64,000 nucleotides of DNA from Halichondria panicea (Eukaryota > Porifera > Demospongiae > Suberitida > Halichondriidae), in the NCBI RefSeq assembly GCF_963675165.1, contig NC_087387.1, positions 3,213,501 through 3,277,500 of the forward strand, given 5' to 3'. Of the stretch, positions 49,601 through 64,000 are shown in pieces. Position numbers and translations under genes: made by a program. The notes under the pieces are model-generated. The model did no database searches, was not told where the DNA came from, and saw only the letters and a program-made list of their open reading frames with translations. How positions within the stretch are numbered: position 1 is the first letter of the stretch; each line of letters starts with the position of its first letter.

Positions 49601-51217
49601 TTTACTTCGTTCTCGAGTTATGCCATAGTTTTGCTTACTTGGAATGCCATTGCAGCCTTTTCAGAAGAGCACGTAGCCAAACTTGTTTACCAAGTGTTGC
49701 TACTCTACTTAGTAGTTAGCTCTGCACTGGAACGCTAGCTGCAAGAGTGAGAAGAGAGCTCTGCTGATGGCAGCCATTAATTTTAGACTTCATCGATCGT
49801 TTTTAACAACAATCATGGTCGATTATCACCCACTGTTTGAGTTTTGCATGCAGCAAATGAAAAAATGTTCATTATGTGTATAAAATTAAGCTATTAGATG
49901 TTATGTAACTTTGGCATCTACCGAGAAAATTTCGAAATTGTAATAGACAGCTCGTCCTCATCAAAATTTCAAAATTTTCTGAAGGGGAAACTAAAGTCGA
50001 AGTTGCAGTGGCTTTAGGCTACTTAATTATTAAAACGCGGTCTGAAATCGAGGCTACACGTACAATTGATCGCCTCGTAGAACGGCTATTAATTACCGAG
50101 GGCATAAAAAGAAAAGAGGGCATGCTTGTCAACTCGCAATGTGTACTGTGCAGTTAATTACTGATGAGTCAGCAGGATATACTGCCAACCGCCCACTAGG
50201 GAAGTAGGTTAGAAGAGCGTCCTAGAAGTAGGTTAGTGGCTACTCCTAGTAGTAAGAGAAGACTCGTCTTATCTGAAGTATCGAAGACAGCGTGGTTCTC
50301 CACAAGTGATAATTAATTAAAGTAGGGCCAAGTTTATCTTTTGGGGCTGAAAACTTATGTTGAAGTTCTGGTGTCGCATAATTTGAGGGTCGCATGAAGA
50401 TCTACGGTAGCGATCAATAAAATAATGTAGATTCACATGCGACCCTTGCGATAACAGAATTTCAACAAAAGTTTTCAACCTCCAAAGATGTACTTCTAGC
50501 TACTACAGTGTTGTAGCCTCAATTTAGGAAGATACATACAATAGCTGTCAACTGCTCCAGAGCTCTTAGTAGACATTTTCGTGGGTTCTAATATTCGCGG
50601 TTCAATGCCAGGAAATCACACCTGGCCACCAATAGCTCTTTGCATGTAAAATACCAGTGCGTGGGAGTTTATCCCGGTTTTAATTTTCGTGTTAACTACT
50701 CATCCCTCAAAAAAGCAAAATGTCTCGTTATACGGTGGTACTACCGGTTTAATTAAGGCGACCCTCGAAATTTTCAACACCCTCGATCAGATAATTTTCT
50801 AACCTAAAAGTAATGACAGCTGCGTTGACAATTACCGTCGCGTCCTAACATCCTAGCCTCGATTCTAACCCATTGGATTTTAAGAGGCTAGAAATCGAGG
50901 CAAGGAGACTGAGTAGAGCTACCTTCAATTAGATGCGACCCTCGATCTAGATTAATATGCGACACGACATAATTTTTCAACCTCCAAAAGAAGCAACCTC
51001 TGGCTTCGTTAAAAAGTGTCGCCTTGTGATATTCGATTACGTTATCTATATTTTTCTATGTAGTATTTTGGTAGTTGGTTATATACAATAGTCACTATAG
51101 CAGCATACCTTTGGAGGCACTAATTAAATAGTAGCCAGATGAAGTACTTTCACTATAATGGAGCTGAACCACAGGTCGAGTATGTCCAGGACATGAAAGG
51201 GGAACTTGCTTCAACAT
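43648..51217 (-). CDS. STRAP: STRAP, WD40 scaffold (SMN complex / TGF-beta receptor-associated)
   Basis: Seven exons (51217-51109, 46843-46708, 46629-46548, 46500-46328, 46015-45878, 45814-45678, 43811-43648) join in frame to 312 residues. The protein is a seven-blade WD40 propeller with landmarks [114 protein letters not shown] and [17 protein letters not shown]. In animals STRAP binds the SMN-Gemin complex and dampens TGF-beta signalling. It ends only about ten residues after the GLWK motif; the roughly 35-residue acidic tail of the vertebrate protein is absent. Intron 1 (4.3 kb) and intron 6 (1.9 kb) carry transposons. The stop is 64 bp from the CIAO3 stop. Confidence 0.95.
43962..45635. 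mobile_element. Large foldback / TIR element in STRAP intron 6
   Basis: Ends are TACAATTATCTCAGG, TAGGTTAAGGCCGTTTT and, inverted at 45605-45635, AAACGGCCTTAACCAACC, TGAGATTGTA. Further paired arms lie inside: TACCATGGTTACTATCTTGA (45065) with AGTAACCATGGCAACG (45467), and ATCAAAAGAAAGCTTTTAGT (45177) with AGAGCTTTCTTTTGAT (45369). It also holds a poly-T run near 44748-44769. No coding capacity found. Confidence 0.65.
47002..47214. mobile_element. MITE with TACAGTAGACTCTC ends
   Basis: Left TACAGTAGACTCTCTCTATT then CTGGCTCTCTGCAG; right is the complement (CTGCAGAGAGCCAGAATAGG...CACTGTA). Related left ends at 52331 and 57826. In STRAP intron 1. Confidence 0.75.
47225..47981. mobile_element. 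TIR element family E, full copy
   Basis: Ends TAGCCTCGATTCAAGGCCGC then TTGAAAAAGGCGGCCTGGTA, complemented at 47940-47981. About 757 bp. The inner part (ATTACCCCAAAAAGGGGGTA, TCACTCAAGATCTACTGATG, CACTCTTCCTAGCTGGCAGC) recurs in inverted order at 62407-62941 and in part at 59960-60254. No transposase. Confidence 0.75.
48128..48722. mobile_element. Partial MITE B, then TIR element H (48343-48722)
   Basis: 48128-48270 starts ACCGTATAGCGGGTAATTTT, the left end of MITE B. 48343-48722 has arms of about 67 bp, starting TAGTTGGGCGGAGTCCAACC and TGGGCACCACTCCAATGTCA, almost identical in inverted copy at the right. A related end lies at 57863-57965 and a short match at 19336-19375. Confidence 0.7.
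49098..49925 (-). repeat. Two truncated inverted family G copies
   Basis: 49098-49335 (TTATGCCTTGGTGCGCATGC to CACCGAGGCATCAGCACCC) lacks the middle of the element; 49471-49925 is a second, longer copy ending near TTTGGCATCTACCGAG. In STRAP intron 1. Confidence 0.55.
50340..51020. repeat. Dispersed family K sequences
   Basis: Inverted and direct copies of motifs such as GGTCGCAT, AGATGCGACCCTC, CAGCTGCGTTGACAATTA and CTAGAAATCGAGGCAAG, like those at 28078-28400. Directly upstream of the STRAP first exon on the STRAP intron side. Confidence 0.45.
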
Positions 51218-51744
51218 ACTAATGATAATAAATGTACTAGAATATTTTGCGGGTGAAAAACCTTCGCGAATCAGGGATCGTGATTTTATTGTTGGCAGCC
51301 CATAATTAATAGTGGCGTTAATTAGCTAAGGTCAAGTAGTTCCAGCCTCCTAGTAATACCTGGTAATTTTTGTGGGGCAAAATATTCGTGGTTTTCGTGG
51401 TTGGAGGTCTGACCACGAATATTTTACCCACGAATGAAGCGACCTTGCCTACCTTTACCTACAATCCAAGCAGCAACCACAAAAATATCCCACCAAAATA
51501 ATTATTAATGTCTCAATAATTATTATTATGAATATTTTGTCCCCCGCTATACGGTATTACGTAATTACTGATTTTGACCTTTGGACTATGGTCACATGAC
51601 GGTTAAACACATCTTAATTCATCTGGACTTACAAAAATATTACGCCAGGAATTAAGAAAGATACCTGCCGTACACTGTTCTCTGACACTGTCTACGTTCT
51701 CCTCTATCATACCTGGTGGAGTCTTCTCATTTTGTAATACAGCA
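51218..51744. promoter_or_regulatory. Shared upstream region, STRAP (minus) and RAB21 (plus)
   Basis: 527 bp separates the two start codons, head to head. It contains the left end of a MITE A (51234-51290) and a full MITE B (51357-51556), leaving about 190 bp unique sequence on the RAB21 side. Shared promoter use is inference. Confidence 0.45.
51357..51556. mobile_element. MITE family B copy in a promoter region
   Basis: Left TACCTGGTAATTTTTGTGGG, right CCCCGCTATACGGTA. The interior is very similar to 11927-12130 (TTCGTGG, GGAGGTCTGACCACGAATAT). The left terminus has mutated. Confidence 0.65.
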
Positions 51745-62011
<10,267 letters not shown>

Positions 62012-64000
62012 AGTTTGTTCTTGTTTTTAAATTTACTATAAGTAATCTTTAAAACGTCACCTATACACTTTTTGTCTTATAAACATTTGTGTGATACGAT
62101 TCCCACAGTGGGTGGCTCTCACATGTTTTTCTACTCTAGGTGCATACAGACAGTAAGAAGCAATAATTATGGGGTGCCATTGATTTGTGTCACAATAGAA
62201 GCGTGTATACAATGTTCGTTGGTGCAAAATTTTCGTATAAGCTAAGCTATCCATTCGTATTTTAAATATTTGTACAGCTCAGGATAGTGACGTTGAATCT
62301 ATTGCGGTATAATTTCGTAGTTTTATGAACTACATGTACCAATTTAAATATCAAATATTTGTATATACAGCTCAGGATGAGTCTAATTTTCGTGTGTGTA
62401 CAGCTCTAGCCTCGATTCTAGGCCGCAAAGAGAAAGGCGGCCTGGTATACTTTGTATGCGTAGAGCTACCAGCTAGGAAGAGTAGAATAACTCTTTAATA
62501 CATCAGTAGATCTTGAGTGAATATTAAACTTCCTGAGTGTCGAGTTAAAGCTTATTAAAAGCTTTCAGGAGTAATCATTAGCTTCTTTATCTTCAGCAAT
62601 GACTTCCTGTCGAACATAAAGGCAAGATTTAGTAGCAGAAGACTTGGCTGGTCTATATTACCACAGCCTCATCAGGAGACCCACAGGAACACATCATGCC
62701 TTTCCTATAACATCTGTAGCCTTACAGTGTAGGGTGTCGTTAAGTAGGGACTTGGCTTGATGCAATAAATGGCGTAAGAACTCAGTCATCTTTGCACAAT
62801 ACTTCTATGTAACGGACTGTAACTTCAGAATACAAATAGTATACGGTTTATTTTACTGACAGTATCCACAAATACACGGATTACCCCCTTTTTGGGGTAA
62901 TGTACGCGCATGCGCATACCAGGCCACTGGAATCGAGGCTAGTACAGCTCAGGATAATGACTTTGAATCTAGTTTTATGAACTACATGTAAATATCAAAT
63001 ATTTGTACAGCTCGTGTGATGCTCTTCAATGCGAAATATATAAATAAAATTTCGAAATGAGTGCTGCAAGCTGCGCTGTGCTAATGCCTCTCGTGATGTT
63101 TTGTTTTCGCATAGTTTACTTATTAGGCCACTGTTAGTTGCATACTTGTTTCAGATCAACCTCCCTCCTGGTTTTGCTCACCTCCTCAATTAAGTCATTA
63201 TTGCTGATGTCGGCCATTATTTGAGTTTTTTGACTGACATTGCATTATTTTACCATGTGCCATGTGCAAGTTGCAAGTTGCGTTGTGCACCAAAAATCCA
63301 GTGCGTAAAAAAAATTATTGTAAACTCCGTCCTTTTGTGTATTTTCGTCAGTTAAAAAAAACAGGATATGACGTCATCAAATAATGGGATAATGAAGACC
63401 TCACTCCCTCATTGGGGTTGAGCTAGTATTCTCATCGGAACAACTATTATTATAGAATTCCACACAGTCATTATGGGAGAGGATTTAATGGAGCAGGGGC
63501 GGGGCTTCAATGTGCGCCTAACTGCATGGCACTCTTCTGAAATCTTTGTATGCACGTACACTGTACTACAATTGAATATTTCAACAGTTTTAGGAGGTGA
63601 AACAGGTGGTATTATTATATTTAAGGGCCGCTTGCAACAACTTGTGACTGTGTAATTCATCATAAACATATACAACTCAGCTCTTGCTTCTGTGCAACTA
63701 CCCATTGAACTTCTCTGAATAGTCTTACAGCATAAACGAGTGTTGCAAGTGCACTGTTCCCATGATCAAAGGATTGCTTCTATTGGTAATGACCAGACAC
63801 CTCAGTTTCTAGGAATAACAATAATTTTACTAGCTTATAGCCATCACAATTTTTACTCGAGGCACCTCTAGCTACTTCACAATTAATTGCAGGTGATTTC
63901 CTTCAAAATTAGCAGTGAGGTGAGTTTTGAAAAAATAGGTGCTGGCTGTGTTTTATATGGAGCCGTTATATGGAGCCGTTTTGCAAAATAGGTGGTGCAG
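62012..64000. other. Downstream intergenic region, no gene recognised
   Basis: Besides the TIR element at 62407-62941, the region shows only short AT-rich repeats (CAGCTCAGGAT several times). A 60-codon plus frame at 63473-63655 (RGFNVRLTAWHSSEIF, GGETGGIIIFKG) has no ATG context or splice support that I trust. The RAB21 3' UTR should lie at its start. Confidence 0.4.
62407..62941. mobile_element. TIR element family E, second full copy, inner part inverted
   Basis: Ends TAGCCTCGATTCTAGGCCGC and CACTGGAATCGAGGCTA. The unique inner sequence reads in the opposite direction to that in 47225-47981 and is shorter at both sides. Confidence 0.7.

Overview
The window reads as nuclear DNA of an animal, most likely a sponge (inference). 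It has spliced genes with short GT-AG introns, AT-rich non-coding DNA, animal-specific proteins (a full cortactin, synaptotagmin-17-like genes, Rab21) and very many short inverted-repeat transposons. Splice sites were placed by hand; every reported multi-exon model joins in a consistent reading frame. Many open frames in this kind of DNA begin at GTG or run into introns, so open-frame starts were not taken at face value.

Layout. 1-13616 (minus strand): a tandem cluster of three synaptotagmin-17 (B/K)-like genes, the first cut by the window edge, with a transposase- or PHD-type relic, a minisatellite and a LINE tail between the first two. 13693-15903 (minus): a small twin-CX9C protein of the CMC1 type. 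15904-20573: repeats, including a dated LINE insertion. 20574-21302 (plus): an intronless membrane protein I do not recognise. 21937-27265 (plus): TTLL1. 27478-36492 (minus): cortactin (CTTN). 37016-43583 (plus): CIAO3 (NARFL). 43648-51217 (minus): STRAP. 51745-62011 (plus): RAB21. 62012-64000: no gene recognised.

From TTLL1 onward the genes alternate in strand. TTLL1/CTTN are tail to tail (212 bp apart), CTTN/CIAO3 head to head (523 bp), CIAO3/STRAP tail to tail (64 bp) and STRAP/RAB21 head to head (527 bp). The two head-to-head gaps are candidate shared promoters. The genes do not form one pathway; they are housekeeping or cell-biology genes (tubulin polyglutamylation, branched actin, cytosolic Fe-S assembly, SMN/TGF-beta scaffold, endosomal Rab) plus membrane-trafficking C2 genes.

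Transposons sit almost wholly in introns and intergenic DNA. I can separate at least ten families of terminal-inverted-repeat or foldback elements, several sharing the terminal octamer TACCGTAT, and fragments of non-LTR retrotransposons. I found no CRISPR array, rRNA or convincing tRNA, and no clear novel multi-gene system. The best candidates for novelty are the Syt17-like cluster with one paralogue that has lost its C2A calcium site, the unknown membrane protein, the tyrosine-rich cortactin linker, and the transposon structures.
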